Source: Arthrobacter oryzae (lineage in GTDB: Bacteria > Actinomycetota > Actinomycetes > Actinomycetales > Micrococcaceae). Taken from it: DNA of 64,000 nucleotides. Every line of letters begins with the position of its first letter. The first letter of the stretch is position 1. A program made the translations under genes and the position numbers. The stretch is from contig NZ_RBIR01000010.1 of the NCBI RefSeq assembly GCF_003634095.1, positions 78,811 to 142,810 on the forward strand. Direction: 5' to 3'. Of this stretch, positions 44,728 to 54,902 are shown in pieces. Below the pieces are notes generated by a model. It was not told the DNA's origin. It searched no databases and was given only the letters and a program-made list of their open reading frames with translations.

Positions 44728-44750
44728 CAACGGCATGGATGCTGCGCGGT

Positions 44751-45641
44751 TTACTTCTTGGCGTCGATCGCGGACTGCAGGAACTTGTCGAACGGGGTCT
44801 GGGCGCTGTCGCCGACACCCCACTGCTTGCCTTCGACAAACACGGTGGGCGTGCCGGTCACGCCGATCACCGCCGCTTCCTGGGTGGTGTGCTTCACGTA
44901 TGGACGGTACGTCTTGTTGTCCACGCACTGGTCAATGCTCTTGGCCCCGACATCGGTGGCCATCGTCTTCAGCTCCGCATCGGAGAGTCCGGCGCTGCCT
45001 TCAGCCGGCTGCTTCGCGTACAGCTGGTCGAAGAAGGCCGAATACTTCTCCGGGGATTCATTCACCACGCAGGCCGCGGCGTTGGCCGCGCGCGAGGAGT
45101 AGTTGGTGGTGGACCGGCTGTCGAGGAAGCCGAGCGGGCGGTATTCCACCGTGATCTTGCCCTCGTTGCGAAGCTTGGTGAGGCTCTCGTTGTACTGAGC
45201 CTCGAAGTTCTTGCAGACGGGGCAGATGAAGTCGACATAGAGGACCACCTTGACCGGCTTGCCGGCCTCGGCCTGAGCGCCCGGTGCCGTGACCGGAGAC
45301 GGCGGGGTGGCCGGAGCGGCCGGGAGGTCGGAAATCTTCACGGTCGCGGGATCGGTCTTGGCAACCGCGTTATTCGCCAGCAAGGTGACGCCGCCGTGGA
45401 TGTTGCCGTTGGCCGGGGTGGGCCCCTCGTCGGCAACCGGGGCGTTGTTCTTGATGTTTGAAGTGACAACCAGGGCCACGATCACGATGATGGCGACGAC
45501 GGCGGCAACAATGCCCCAGCCGATCAGCAGCTTGTTGCGCTTGTCCTTCTTCAGCTGCGCCTCGCGGATCTCACGTGCTTTCTCGCGCGCCGCGGCAGTG
45601 CGCTCTGCCTTAGACTGTCGGGGTTCGTTTGCGGGGCTCAT
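44751..45641 (-). CDS. Membrane-anchored DsbA/thioredoxin-like oxidoreductase
   Basis: 296 aa. A charged cytoplasmic N-terminus (KAERTAAAREKAREIREAQLKK), one transmembrane helix (LIGWGIVAAVVAIIVIVALVV), a Pro-rich spacer and an extracellular DsbA-like domain with CPVC in YVDFICPVCKNFEAQY and the cis-Pro loop GVTGTPTVFVEGK. Likely forms or isomerises disulfides in exported proteins. The start at 45641 has GAGGA 4 nt upstream and fits better than the ATG at 45695. Confidence 0.9.
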   Translation of the reverse strand: MSPANEPRQSKAERTAAAREKAREIREAQLKKDKRNKLLIGWGIVAAVVAIIVIVALVVTSNIKNNAPVADEGPTPANGNIHGGVTLLANNAVAKTDPATVKISDLPAAPATPPSPVTAPGAQAEAGKPVKVVLYVDFICPVCKNFEAQYNESLTKLRNEGKITVEYRPLGFLDSRSTTNYSSRAANAAACVVNESPEKYSAFFDQLYAKQPAEGSAGLSDAELKTMATDVGAKSIDQCVDNKTYRPYVKHTTQEAAVIGVTGTPTVFVEGKQWGVGDSAQTPFDKFLQSAIDAKK

Positions 45642-45823
45642 TGGTTCCTCGGGTCGTTCGGCCAGGGACGGTCCACTCAGTGGCAACTTCATCATTTTAG
45701 GGGAGAAACCCGAGAACTTGCGCTTTCAAGTTTCCCTTCAGCCTGCCCAACGGACGAATAGCCCGGAAGATTCCGTGCGGCTAGGGTTGACGGAGAGCCA
45801 CGAGCGACCCCAAGGGGGCACCA

Positions 45824-47344
45824 ATGGAAGCAACAGACCGCGCCAGCCACGGCGCACACGAGACTACTAAAGCTGCACTGACAGCCACGGACGGCGCCGC
45901 AGAGGGCACCGGGGCGGGGGATCAGTTCGACTTCATTGTGGTGTCCAACCGGTTGCCCGTTGACCGCTGCTCCGCCGACGAGACCGGCTGCGAGGACGGC
46001 TGGCGCCGCTCCCCCGGCGGACTAGTGACTGCGCTGGCCCCCATGATGACCAAGACCGACGGCGCCTGGGTGGGCTGGCACGGCGCACCTGATGAGACCG
46101 TTAAGCCCTTCAGCCACGGCGGCATTGACCTCGTCCCCGTCCAGCTGAGCACGGAGGACATCGAACTCTTTTACGAGGGATTCTCCAACGCCACGCTGTG
46201 GCCGCTGTACCACGACGTGATCGCCCCGCCGGAGTTCCACCGCGCCTGGTGGGACTCATACCGGAAGGTGAACCGCCGGTTTGCCGACGCCACCATCCGC
46301 CACGCGGCCGAGGGCGCCACCGTGTGGGTGCAGGACTACCAGCTTCAGCTGGTCCCGAAGATGCTCCGGGAAGCCCGGCCGGACCTGAAGATCGGGTTCT
46401 TCAACCACATCCCGTTCCCGCCGCCGGAGATCTTCGCCCAGCTCCCGTGGCGCCGCGCGATCATCGACGGCCTGCTCGGCGCGGACCTGGTCGGCTTCCA
46501 GCGCAGCAGCGACGCCGGAAACTTCATGCGCTCGGCCCGGCGCTTCCTGGGTGCCAGCGTCAAGCAGCAGCAGGTCCACGTCCGGGGCGCCGATGGCGAA
46601 CCCACCCACATTGCCCGGGCCCAGGCGTTCCCCATCTCCATCGACGTCAAACAGATCAGCGAGCTGGCCAAGAAACCGGAAGTCATTGAGCGCGCACAGC
46701 AGATCCGCCGGGACCTCGGCAACCCCAAGACCATCCTGCTCGGCGTCGACCGCCTCGACTACACCAAGGGCATCAGGCACCGGCTCAAGGCCTACGAGGA
46801 ACTGCTGCAGGACGGCAAGGTCACGGTCGAGGACGCGACCCTGATCCAGGTGGCCAGCCCCAGCCGGGAACGGGTGGAACAGTACCGCCTGCTCCGCGAG
46901 GAGGTCGAGGGCACCGTCGGTCACATCAACGGCACCTTCGACACGATGGAGAGCACCGCCGTCCGCTACCTGCACCACAGCTACCCCATCGAGGAGATGG
47001 TGGCGCTGTATCTGGCCGCGGACGTCATGCTGGTCACGGCCCTGCGCGACGGCATGAACCTCGTCGCCAAGGAATATGTCACCGCCCGGACGAACAACGA
47101 CGGCGCGCTGGTGCTCAGCGAATTTGCCGGCGCCGCGGACCAGCTCAAGCAGGCCCTGCTGATGAACCCGCACGACATCGACGGCCTCAAAGACACCATC
47201 ATGCGGGCGGTCAACATTCAGCCGGCCGAGGCGTCCCGGCGCATGCGGGCCATGCGCAAACAGATTCTGGACCACGACGTCGATCTTTGGTCCTCTGACT
47301 TCCTGGCCGCCCTTGCTGAAAAGGTTATCCGCGATGACTCCTGA
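45824..47344 (+). CDS. otsA: Trehalose-6-phosphate synthase
   Basis: GT20 enzyme making trehalose 6-phosphate from a nucleotide glucose and glucose 6-phosphate. 506 aa with VSNRLPV, RSPGGLVTAL, the HIPFPPPEIFAQLPWR acceptor region, LGVDRLDYTKGI and RDGMNLVAKEYV. AGGGGG precedes the ATG. Overlaps otsB by 11 nt. Confidence 0.97.
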   Translation: MEATDRASHGAHETTKAALTATDGAAEGTGAGDQFDFIVVSNRLPVDRCSADETGCEDGWRRSPGGLVTALAPMMTKTDGAWVGWHGAPDETVKPFSHGGIDLVPVQLSTEDIELFYEGFSNATLWPLYHDVIAPPEFHRAWWDSYRKVNRRFADATIRHAAEGATVWVQDYQLQLVPKMLREARPDLKIGFFNHIPFPPPEIFAQLPWRRAIIDGLLGADLVGFQRSSDAGNFMRSARRFLGASVKQQQVHVRGADGEPTHIARAQAFPISIDVKQISELAKKPEVIERAQQIRRDLGNPKTILLGVDRLDYTKGIRHRLKAYEELLQDGKVTVEDATLIQVASPSRERVEQYRLLREEVEGTVGHINGTFDTMESTAVRYLHHSYPIEEMVALYLAADVMLVTALRDGMNLVAKEYVTARTNNDGALVLSEFAGAADQLKQALLMNPHDIDGLKDTIMRAVNIQPAEASRRMRAMRKQILDHDVDLWSSDFLAALAEKVIRDDS

Positions 47345-48152
47345 TACCACCAACGATTCAGACACAGCGCCGCTCTCGCTCTCTCCCGAACTGCTGGAGG
47401 CCGTGCGGAGCGTCGCGGGCACCGAGCAGCTGCTCGTGGCCATGGACTTCGACGGCACCATGGCACCGCTCGTGGATCACGCGGCCGACGCCCGCGCGCT
47501 GCCGCGCTCCGCGGCCGCCTTCGCGGCGCTGACGGAACTTCCCCGGACCACGACGGCGCTCATCTCCGGCCGGGCGCTGGACAGCCTGCGGGCGGTCGCC
47601 TCCCCGCCGGAGCAAACGCTTCTGATCGGCAGCCACGGCGCAGAAGTCTGGATGGGGCCCGGTTCCTCGCAGCTGATGCTCGACGACGCCCAGCGCGAAC
47701 TCCTGGCGGAGGTCCGCAAGGAACTCGCGGGGATCGTGGAGCAGGCCCCCGGGACGCTTCTGGAGGACAAGCCGGCCGGCGTCGTCCTGCACACGCGGCT
47801 CGCGGCCGATGACGTAGCCGAGGACGCCGTCGCCGCGGCCCGGGCGGTCCTGCAGGACCGCCCCGGTGTGTTCCTCAAGACCGGCAACCGCGTCCTGGAG
47901 ACCTCCGTGGTCCAAGCCTCCAAGGGTGAGGGCATTGCCTTCCTGCGGCAGGCCGCCGGGGCCACCGCGGTGGCCTTCGCCGGCGATGACACCACCGACG
48001 AGGACGCCCTGGCCAGCCTCCTCCCGGGCGATCTCGGCGTGAAAGTGGGGCTTGATTTCACCCGGGCCGAGTTCCGGGTGGAGTCTCCCGTTCATGTCTG
48101 CGAACTGCTCGAAGCCCTCCTGAGGGAGCGGAAGAAGGCCGTCAACGGCTAA
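47334..48152 (+). CDS. otsB: Trehalose-6-phosphate phosphatase
   Basis: HAD-superfamily phosphatase completing trehalose synthesis. 272 aa; motif I MDFDGTMAPL, motif II region LISGRAL, motif IV GDDTTDEDAL. Start placed at the ATG at 47334 inside the otsA end; the upstream M at 47313 is an alternative. Confidence 0.95.
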   Translation: MTPDTTNDSDTAPLSLSPELLEAVRSVAGTEQLLVAMDFDGTMAPLVDHAADARALPRSAAAFAALTELPRTTTALISGRALDSLRAVASPPEQTLLIGSHGAEVWMGPGSSQLMLDDAQRELLAEVRKELAGIVEQAPGTLLEDKPAGVVLHTRLAADDVAEDAVAAARAVLQDRPGVFLKTGNRVLETSVVQASKGEGIAFLRQAAGATAVAFAGDDTTDEDALASLLPGDLGVKVGLDFTRAEFRVESPVHVCELLEALLRERKKAVNG

Positions 48153-48168
48153 CCACCCCGCGCCCCGG

Positions 48169-48579
48169 CTAACCCGGCGAGGCCGACGGTTCGTAGCCGA
48201 TCAACCAGTGCAGTCCGTGACGGTCGACGACCTGGCCATCTGTCGCGCCCCAGGGCTTCGGGGTAAGGGGGTCGATCACCCGGCCGTCGACGGCGAGCTT
48301 GTCGAACCACTCGTGGAGAACTGTCGGTTCGGCGGTCCCCAGCAGCGAGAGCATGAGGCCTTCGAACCGGACGCTTTTCTCACCCGCTGCCGCATCCGAG
48401 CCCGCCAAAGCGACTGCGCCGTTGAGCTGCCCGTGGGCAATGGCATCCGGCGGTCCGTCGCTGCGGTTGAACTGCTCGTACGTGAACAAGGCAAGCTCTC
48501 CGCCGAAGACGTCAGCGTAGAAGCCAAGTGCTTCACGTGCCGTGCCGGGGAAACTGACATAGATCTGCAGTGCCGTCAT
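48169..48579 (-). CDS. VOC-superfamily PhnB-like protein
   Basis: 136 aa. Two-module glyoxalase fold of the PhnB/3-demethylubiquinone type: LQIYVSFPGTAREALGFYADVFGG and the closing WGATDGQVVDRHGLHWLIGY. Metal ligands are not obvious, as in many members of this group. The frame extends to 48696, but the family start is at 48579. Confidence 0.85.
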   Translation of the reverse strand: MTALQIYVSFPGTAREALGFYADVFGGELALFTYEQFNRSDGPPDAIAHGQLNGAVALAGSDAAAGEKSVRFEGLMLSLLGTAEPTVLHEWFDKLAVDGRVIDPLTPKPWGATDGQVVDRHGLHWLIGYEPSASPG

Positions 48580-48716
48580 GCGCACAGCATACATAGCCGC
48601 GCTGGCGCCATGTGACGGATCCCACGTGTGACATCCGTAACTTTTTGGCCCTAATGCCATAAATCTGACATACTCTGGTTGTGATGTGGCGCACAACTAC
48701 CGTGCGGCGTCACTGG

Positions 48717-48744
48717 ATACTCCTCGGCTTCGGCCGAGGAGTAT
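48717..48744 (+). promoter_or_regulatory. TTCG-capped hairpin in the leader of the ABC ATPase gene
   Basis: Perfect 12-bp stem, ATACTCCTCGGC and GCCGAGGAGTAT, with a TTCG tetraloop. No U-tract follows, so it is not a standard terminator. It lies about 96 nt before the start codon in a 261-bp intergenic region. Confidence 0.6.
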
Positions 48745-48840
48745 GCGCATGATGACGGATAACTGAATTAACAACTGCATAAAAAGACCATTCACTACGG
48801 ATCGTCCGGCACGTACCTGCCGGTGAAGGGATTGATAACT

Positions 48841-49923
<1,083 letters not shown>

Positions 49924-49942
49924 GCCCCAGCTAGGTTGTAAC

Positions 49943-49978
49943 CGACGGCGGTCCTCCCCCACTGGAGGGCCGCCGTCG
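49943..49978 (+). terminator. Terminator after the ABC ATPase gene
   Basis: Arms CGACGGCGGTCCTCC and GGAGGGCCGCCGTCG, with one mismatch, followed by GGCTTTAA. Confidence 0.8.
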
Positions 49979-50032
49979 GGCTTTAACTGCCCCGCTTTAG
50001 GCGCGGCCCCACATACACGGCAGAATTGATCC

Positions 50033-50053
50033 ATGACCGAGGAAAACCCATGA
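50033..50053 (+). other. Six-codon upstream ORF from a duplicated start region
   Basis: ATGACCGAGGAAAAC occurs at 50033 and again at 50050. The first copy reads MTEENP and stops at a TGA that overlaps the ATG of the DUF4032 gene. It also places AGGAAAA just ahead of the real start. Confidence 0.6.
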
Positions 50054-51465
50054 CCGAGGAAAACAGTGCCCAGTGGCACGACGAGCCCACCGACTACGGT
50101 CAGATTGGGAAGTTGCCTCGGTTCGAGGCCGCCAGCGCCAACGACGAGAAGGCCTCCCTGGCCAGCTCGCTGAGCATCACGGCCGCCGCCACCGAGCCCG
50201 AACTCCTCGACCTGCCCTGGCACATTGCCCTCGAGGACTGGCCGGCAGAGTACTTGGCGGCACTGCCGCGCGGCATCTCGCGGCACATCGTGCGCTTCGC
50301 CCACCTTGGCGGATCGGTCATTGCGATCAAGGAAACCTCGGAGCACGTCGCCCGCCATGAATACCACATGCTCCGCAAACTCGCCCGGCTGGACGTGCCC
50401 TGCGTGGAGCCGGTGGCCGTCATCACGGGGCGCGCCACCCCCGAGGGCAGGCCGCTGAACCCCGTGCTAGTCACCCGGCACCTGAAATTTTCCATGCCCT
50501 ACCGTGCGCTCTTCTCCCAGATGCTCCGCAAGGACACCCTGACCCGGCTTATCGACGCCCAGGCGCTGCTGCTCGTCCGGCTGCACCTGATCGGCTTCTA
50601 CTGGGGCGATGTTTCCCTCTCCAACACTTTGTTCCGCCGCGACGCCGGCGCCTTTGCCGCCTACCTCGTGGATGCCGAGACCGGCGAGCTCTATCCGGAT
50701 CTGTCCACCGGCCAGCGCGAGTACGACCTCGAAATCGCCCGGGTCAACATCGCCGGGGAGCTCATGGACCTTCTGGACGGCGGCCTGATCGAGGAAAAGG
50801 TCGACCCTGTGGCCACCAGCGAGCTCATCATGGACAGCTACCGGCGGCTGTGGACCGAGCTGACGGCGAAGGAGTCGTTTGAGATCGGCGAACGCTGGCG
50901 GGTGGCCGCCCGGATCCGGCGGCTCAACGAACTCGGGTTCGACGTCGAGGAATACGCCATCAAGACCACGCAGAACGGCTCCACGATCCAGCTCCAGCCG
51001 AAGGTGGTCGACGCCGGGCACCACCAGCGCCGGCTGTTGCGCCTCACCGGACTGGACGCCCAAGAAAACCAGGCCCGCCGGCTGCTGAACGATATGGACT
51101 CCTTCCGGGCGGACAACAACCCGGCCATGGATGAGGAATACAGCGCGCACCTGTGGGTCAGCCAAATCTTCGAGCCGATCGTGCGGGCCATCCCCCGCGA
51201 TCTCTCAGGCAAGCTCGAGCCCGCCGAGGCGGTGCACGAGGTCCTGGAACACCGCTGGTACATGTCCGAGAAGGAGAACCGGCACATCCCGTTGGCCGAG
51301 GCCGTCCAGTCCTACATCGACAACGAGCTCCGCCACCGCCGCGACGAGGCGGCCATCATGCTCAACCCGGACACGGGGCTGCTCAAAATCCTCGAGGTCG
51401 AAACCGAGGAATCACGCTACGGCGCCGACGAATCCGAGGACGAATACCCGGACGTCGACGACTAA
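50050..51465 (+). CDS. DUF4032 protein with lipopolysaccharide-kinase-like fold
   Basis: 471 aa, cytoplasmic. The N-terminal half follows a small-kinase outline: GGSVIAIKETSEHVARHEYHML (Lys/Glu pair), LLLVRLHLIGFYWGDVSLSNTLF (HxxGxxWGDxxxxN-type catalytic loop) and YLVDAETGEL. The C-terminal half is the DUF4032 region (EFA..HLWVSQIFEPI-like). Conserved in actinobacteria, substrate unknown. ATG at 50050 chosen over TTG at 50026. Confidence 0.8.
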   Translation: MTEENSAQWHDEPTDYGQIGKLPRFEAASANDEKASLASSLSITAAATEPELLDLPWHIALEDWPAEYLAALPRGISRHIVRFAHLGGSVIAIKETSEHVARHEYHMLRKLARLDVPCVEPVAVITGRATPEGRPLNPVLVTRHLKFSMPYRALFSQMLRKDTLTRLIDAQALLLVRLHLIGFYWGDVSLSNTLFRRDAGAFAAYLVDAETGELYPDLSTGQREYDLEIARVNIAGELMDLLDGGLIEEKVDPVATSELIMDSYRRLWTELTAKESFEIGERWRVAARIRRLNELGFDVEEYAIKTTQNGSTIQLQPKVVDAGHHQRRLLRLTGLDAQENQARRLLNDMDSFRADNNPAMDEEYSAHLWVSQIFEPIVRAIPRDLSGKLEPAEAVHEVLEHRWYMSEKENRHIPLAEAVQSYIDNELRHRRDEAAIMLNPDTGLLKILEVETEESRYGADESEDEYPDVDD

Positions 51466-51497
51466 GCGGCAGGCCCGGGCGTTGTGGCACGGGCGGG

Positions 51498-52868
51498 CTA
51501 AATCGCCTTTCCGGGGTTCAGGATTCCGGCCGGGTCAAACAGCTCCTTGATCCGGCGCTGCAGTTCGCGCACCGGTTCCTTCTGCTCCAGGCCCAGCCAG
51601 CGCAGCTTGTACTGGCCGACCCCGTGTTCGCCGGTGATGGTGCCGCCCATGGCCAGCGCCACGGCAATGGACCTGTCCAGGGCCGCGCCGAGGCGCTCCA
51701 TGGCATCGGGGTCCACGGTGTTGTCCACCCGGTCAATCCAGAAGGTGGGGTGCAGGTTGCCGTCGCCGGCATGGGCCACGACTTTGAGCTTGACCCGGTA
51801 TTCCGCCGCCATGGCCTCCAGCTCGGCCACGTAGTCCACCAGCCGCGAGCGCGGCACCGCCACGTCCTCGCCCACCCGGTATTCGTCGTCCACCTCGGTC
51901 CCGCGGCTGTTGCGCCGCAGCTCGACGAGCTGCTCGGCCTCCGCACTGGCTTCCATGCTGACCACCGCTCCCCCCGCGGCGAGGACGGGGCGGATGGCCG
52001 CGGCCTCCGCCGCCGCGCCGAAGCCGTCGGTCTGGATCAGCAGCAGGGACGCCCCGCGCACGGCCAGGTCCGAGCCGTGGATGTCATCGAGCTGGGCGAG
52101 TGAACCGCCGTCGAGCAGTTCCATTATGGCCGGCTGCACGCGGGCCCTGCCCACGGCGAGGACGCCGGCCGCGGCACTGCGGAAGTCCGGGTAGAAGGCG
52201 GCGATGGTGTGCACCTCGCGCGGCAGGTACTTCAGCCGCACGGTCACTCCCACCACGATTCCCAGGGTCCCTTCCGAGCCGACGAACAGCCCGGTGAGGT
52301 CGTAACCGGCGACGCCCTTGAAGGTCTGGTGGCCGGTGTGGATGAGCGAACCGTCGGCGAGCACGACGTCGAGGGCCAGCACCGAGTCCCGGGTCACCCC
52401 GTACTTCGCGCACCGCAGTCCGCCGGCGTTGGTAGCCACATTGCCGCCGATGGTGGACATCTTGAAGCTTGCGGGATCCGGGGCGTACATCAGCCCGTGC
52501 ACGGCGGCGGCGGCATTGAGGTCCGCGTTGATGACGCCGGGTTCCACGACGGCGGTCTCGTCATCCGGGTTGAGATCCAGGATGCGGTTCATCCGCTCGA
52601 GGCTGAGCACCACGCAGCCCTCGCTGGCGTGGGCGCCGCCCGAAACACCGGTGCCGGCCCCACGCGCCACGACCGCGATCCCCCGTGCGGCGCAGGCGCT
52701 CACGGTTGCCTGGACGTCTGCCACCGATTCGGCGCGGACCACCGCCTGCGGGAGCTGATAGTCCAGGACTGGAGCCTGGTCCACAGCGTAGGTGGCCAGG
52801 GTTGCGGGGTCCGCGGCAATTTTCTCCGGGCCCAGGACGGTGGTCAGCTCGTCGATGATGCTGCGCAT
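51498..52868 (-). CDS. FAD-linked oxidase, GlcD/D-lactate dehydrogenase type
   Basis: 456 aa. N-terminal FAD-binding PCMH domain (VVARGAGTGVSGGAHASEGCVVLS, SFKMSTIGGNVATNAGGLRC, GYDLTGLFVGSEGTLGIV) and C-terminal FAD oxidase domain (VVAHAGDGNLHPTFW, ITGEHGVGQYK). Oxidises a 2-hydroxy acid such as glycolate or D-lactate. GGAG lies 5 nt before the ATG at 52868; the longer frame is a shadow. Confidence 0.93.
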   Translation of the reverse strand: MRSIIDELTTVLGPEKIAADPATLATYAVDQAPVLDYQLPQAVVRAESVADVQATVSACAARGIAVVARGAGTGVSGGAHASEGCVVLSLERMNRILDLNPDDETAVVEPGVINADLNAAAAVHGLMYAPDPASFKMSTIGGNVATNAGGLRCAKYGVTRDSVLALDVVLADGSLIHTGHQTFKGVAGYDLTGLFVGSEGTLGIVVGVTVRLKYLPREVHTIAAFYPDFRSAAAGVLAVGRARVQPAIMELLDGGSLAQLDDIHGSDLAVRGASLLLIQTDGFGAAAEAAAIRPVLAAGGAVVSMEASAEAEQLVELRRNSRGTEVDDEYRVGEDVAVPRSRLVDYVAELEAMAAEYRVKLKVVAHAGDGNLHPTFWIDRVDNTVDPDAMERLGAALDRSIAVALAMGGTITGEHGVGQYKLRWLGLEQKEPVRELQRRIKELFDPAGILNPGKAI

Positions 52869-52902
52869 GCGGTCTCCAGTTCGGTCGAATCCGGCTCCCA
52901 GT

Positions 52903-54900
52903 CTAAGGCTGCGGCACCGGCAGTCGAGTCCCGGGCAGCACCCACGCGGCGGCGGCGGGGCCTTGGGTGCAGATCCGGGCGGATGGGGCGGGCACATCCG
53001 CCCTGATCTGCCCGGCAGAGGCGTCCGGCGAAGGCCCCGGCTGGCTGGCCGGCGCCGGGCTCAGCTCCGCAACGAGCTCGCCCGTCGCGTAGGCGGGCCG
53101 CCCCGCCAGGGCCGCGAACTGGGTCTCGGACAGGGTTCCCGGAGCCAGCTCCGCCTCGGCTCCGGCCCGGGCCACCACCACCAGCACGGCGCTCTGCGCT
53201 GTCTCGCGCACGAACGCCAGGACGTCCCCGCGGGCGTACAGCCAGCGCACGCCGCCGCCGGTCAGTGCGGGCTCTTCCCGGCGCAGCGCGGTGAGGGCAG
53301 CGTAGTCCGCGGTCAGGTCGGCGAGCACCCGGCCGGGGTCGTTCCAGGGCATGGGCGTCCGGGACGACTCCCCGTTGTCGCCCTTGAGTCCGAACTCGTC
53401 GCCGGCGAAGACCACGGGAACACCCGGCAGGGTGAACATCAGCAGCGCGCCGAGCCGCTGGCCGCCGTCGATCATGACTGTGGCCGCCCGCGCGGTGTCG
53501 TGGCTGTTCAGGGCGTTCATGTTCTGCTGCCGGACTTCCCAGCTGAACGCGGAAGCGAGGTCCAGGTGTGTGGCCAGGAAGTCCTCGGCGGCCGTCCGGT
53601 TGGGCCCGGGCAGCGGTGTTCCGAAGAAATTGACCTGTCCCGCCGCCCCTGCCAGCCAGGACCACAGCGGGCGGGTGAAGTTGGAGTAGGTCATGGCGCC
53701 GTGCCAGTGCTCGCCGCTGAAGTCGGGGGCGGCGTCGTTCGTGGCCTCGGCGAGCAGCGCGGCCTGGGGGTTGATTGAGCGGACCCGGTCCGCGATCAGC
53801 CGTGCGACGTCATGGTTGAGGTCGGTGCCGCCGAGCCGGCCGGTCATGTTGCCGACGTCGATCCGCCATCCGTCCAGATTGAAGGGCGGCCGGAGCCAGC
53901 GCGCCACTGGGGAATCGTCAGCCAGGACGAACTTCTCGCGCAGGCCCGGCGATGCCCAGTTGAACTTGGGCAGCGACCGGACACCGTACCAGGACTCGTA
54001 CTCCGTGTGGCCGGCGTTGAAGTAGTAGTAGCCGGCTTCCTCGGAGGCCGGGTCCGCCAGGGCGCGCTGGAACCATTCGTGAGCATCGCCGGAGTGGTTG
54101 GCCGTGAGATCGCCCATCACCCGCAGGCCGCGGGCGTGGGCGGCCTCGACGAGGTCCACGAGGGCCTCGTCCCCGCCCAGCAGCGGATCCACGCAGGCGA
54201 AGGTGGCGGCGTCGTAGCGGTGGTTGGAGCGGGCCGGGAAGAACGGCGTCAGGTAGATGACGTCGGCCCCGAGCGCCTGAATGTGGTCCAGCCGCTCGGT
54301 GATGCCCCGGAGGTCCCCGCCGTAATACTGGTACGGGGTCTGCGGGCCGGAGCCCTCCACCTCGGTGGTGTCCCAGCTGCACGGCACGGCCCAGTCCGGG
54401 ACCGCACCTTTCGGGACCGCGCCATTCGGGGACGCGTTGGACGTCGCGGAGCGGGCGAAGCGGTCCGGGAAGATCTGGTACATCGTGCCCCGGCGCAGCC
54501 ATTCGGGGGCGGGCCGGAACGTGGTGAGCCGGAAGTCGGCGTAGTCTGACACGTCGCGGCCGAACAGTCCCTGCGCGTTCAGGCTCCAATACCGCAAGGT
54601 GCCGTCACCGCCGGCTTCGTCCGCGACTTCCAGGAGGAAGCGGTACCGGGCCACCGGGTTGGTCACCACCGTGGCGGCCTCCCACCAGACCCAGCCGTCG
54701 GCTTCCCCAAGGTCACTGGCGGGATCGTAGCGGGGTTCGCCGTCGTGGATGGACCGGAGCCACACCCGGGCGGCCCGCCCCCAGACGGCCGGCACGCGGA
54801 GCCGCAGACGGACTTCCGCCCCCGGTTCCACATGCCGGGGCGCGTGGAGCGCGGAGCCGTCGTGGTGCGGCAGGGGGCCGGCGCTACCTGGCAGGATCAT
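52903..54900 (-). CDS. GH13 glycosidase, maltodextrin glucosidase/neopullulanase-like
   Basis: 665 aa, no signal peptide, so intracellular. An N-terminal beta domain (about 1-130) of the kind found in cyclomaltodextrinases precedes the barrel: YQIFPDRFA, DLTANHSGDAHEWF, nucleophile Asp in GWRIDVGNMTG, acid Glu in ALLAEATND, and stabiliser Asp in LNSHDTARA. Last gene of the malE-malF-malG operon, 2 nt after malG; probably breaks down imported maltodextrins. Confidence 0.9.
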   Translation of the reverse strand: MILPGSAGPLPHHDGSALHAPRHVEPGAEVRLRLRVPAVWGRAARVWLRSIHDGEPRYDPASDLGEADGWVWWEAATVVTNPVARYRFLLEVADEAGGDGTLRYWSLNAQGLFGRDVSDYADFRLTTFRPAPEWLRRGTMYQIFPDRFARSATSNASPNGAVPKGAVPDWAVPCSWDTTEVEGSGPQTPYQYYGGDLRGITERLDHIQALGADVIYLTPFFPARSNHRYDAATFACVDPLLGGDEALVDLVEAAHARGLRVMGDLTANHSGDAHEWFQRALADPASEEAGYYYFNAGHTEYESWYGVRSLPKFNWASPGLREKFVLADDSPVARWLRPPFNLDGWRIDVGNMTGRLGGTDLNHDVARLIADRVRSINPQAALLAEATNDAAPDFSGEHWHGAMTYSNFTRPLWSWLAGAAGQVNFFGTPLPGPNRTAAEDFLATHLDLASAFSWEVRQQNMNALNSHDTARAATVMIDGGQRLGALLMFTLPGVPVVFAGDEFGLKGDNGESSRTPMPWNDPGRVLADLTADYAALTALRREEPALTGGGVRWLYARGDVLAFVRETAQSAVLVVVARAGAEAELAPGTLSETQFAALAGRPAYATGELVAELSPAPASQPGPSPDASAGQIRADVPAPSARICTQGPAAAAWVLPGTRLPVPQP

Positions 54901-54902
54901 GC

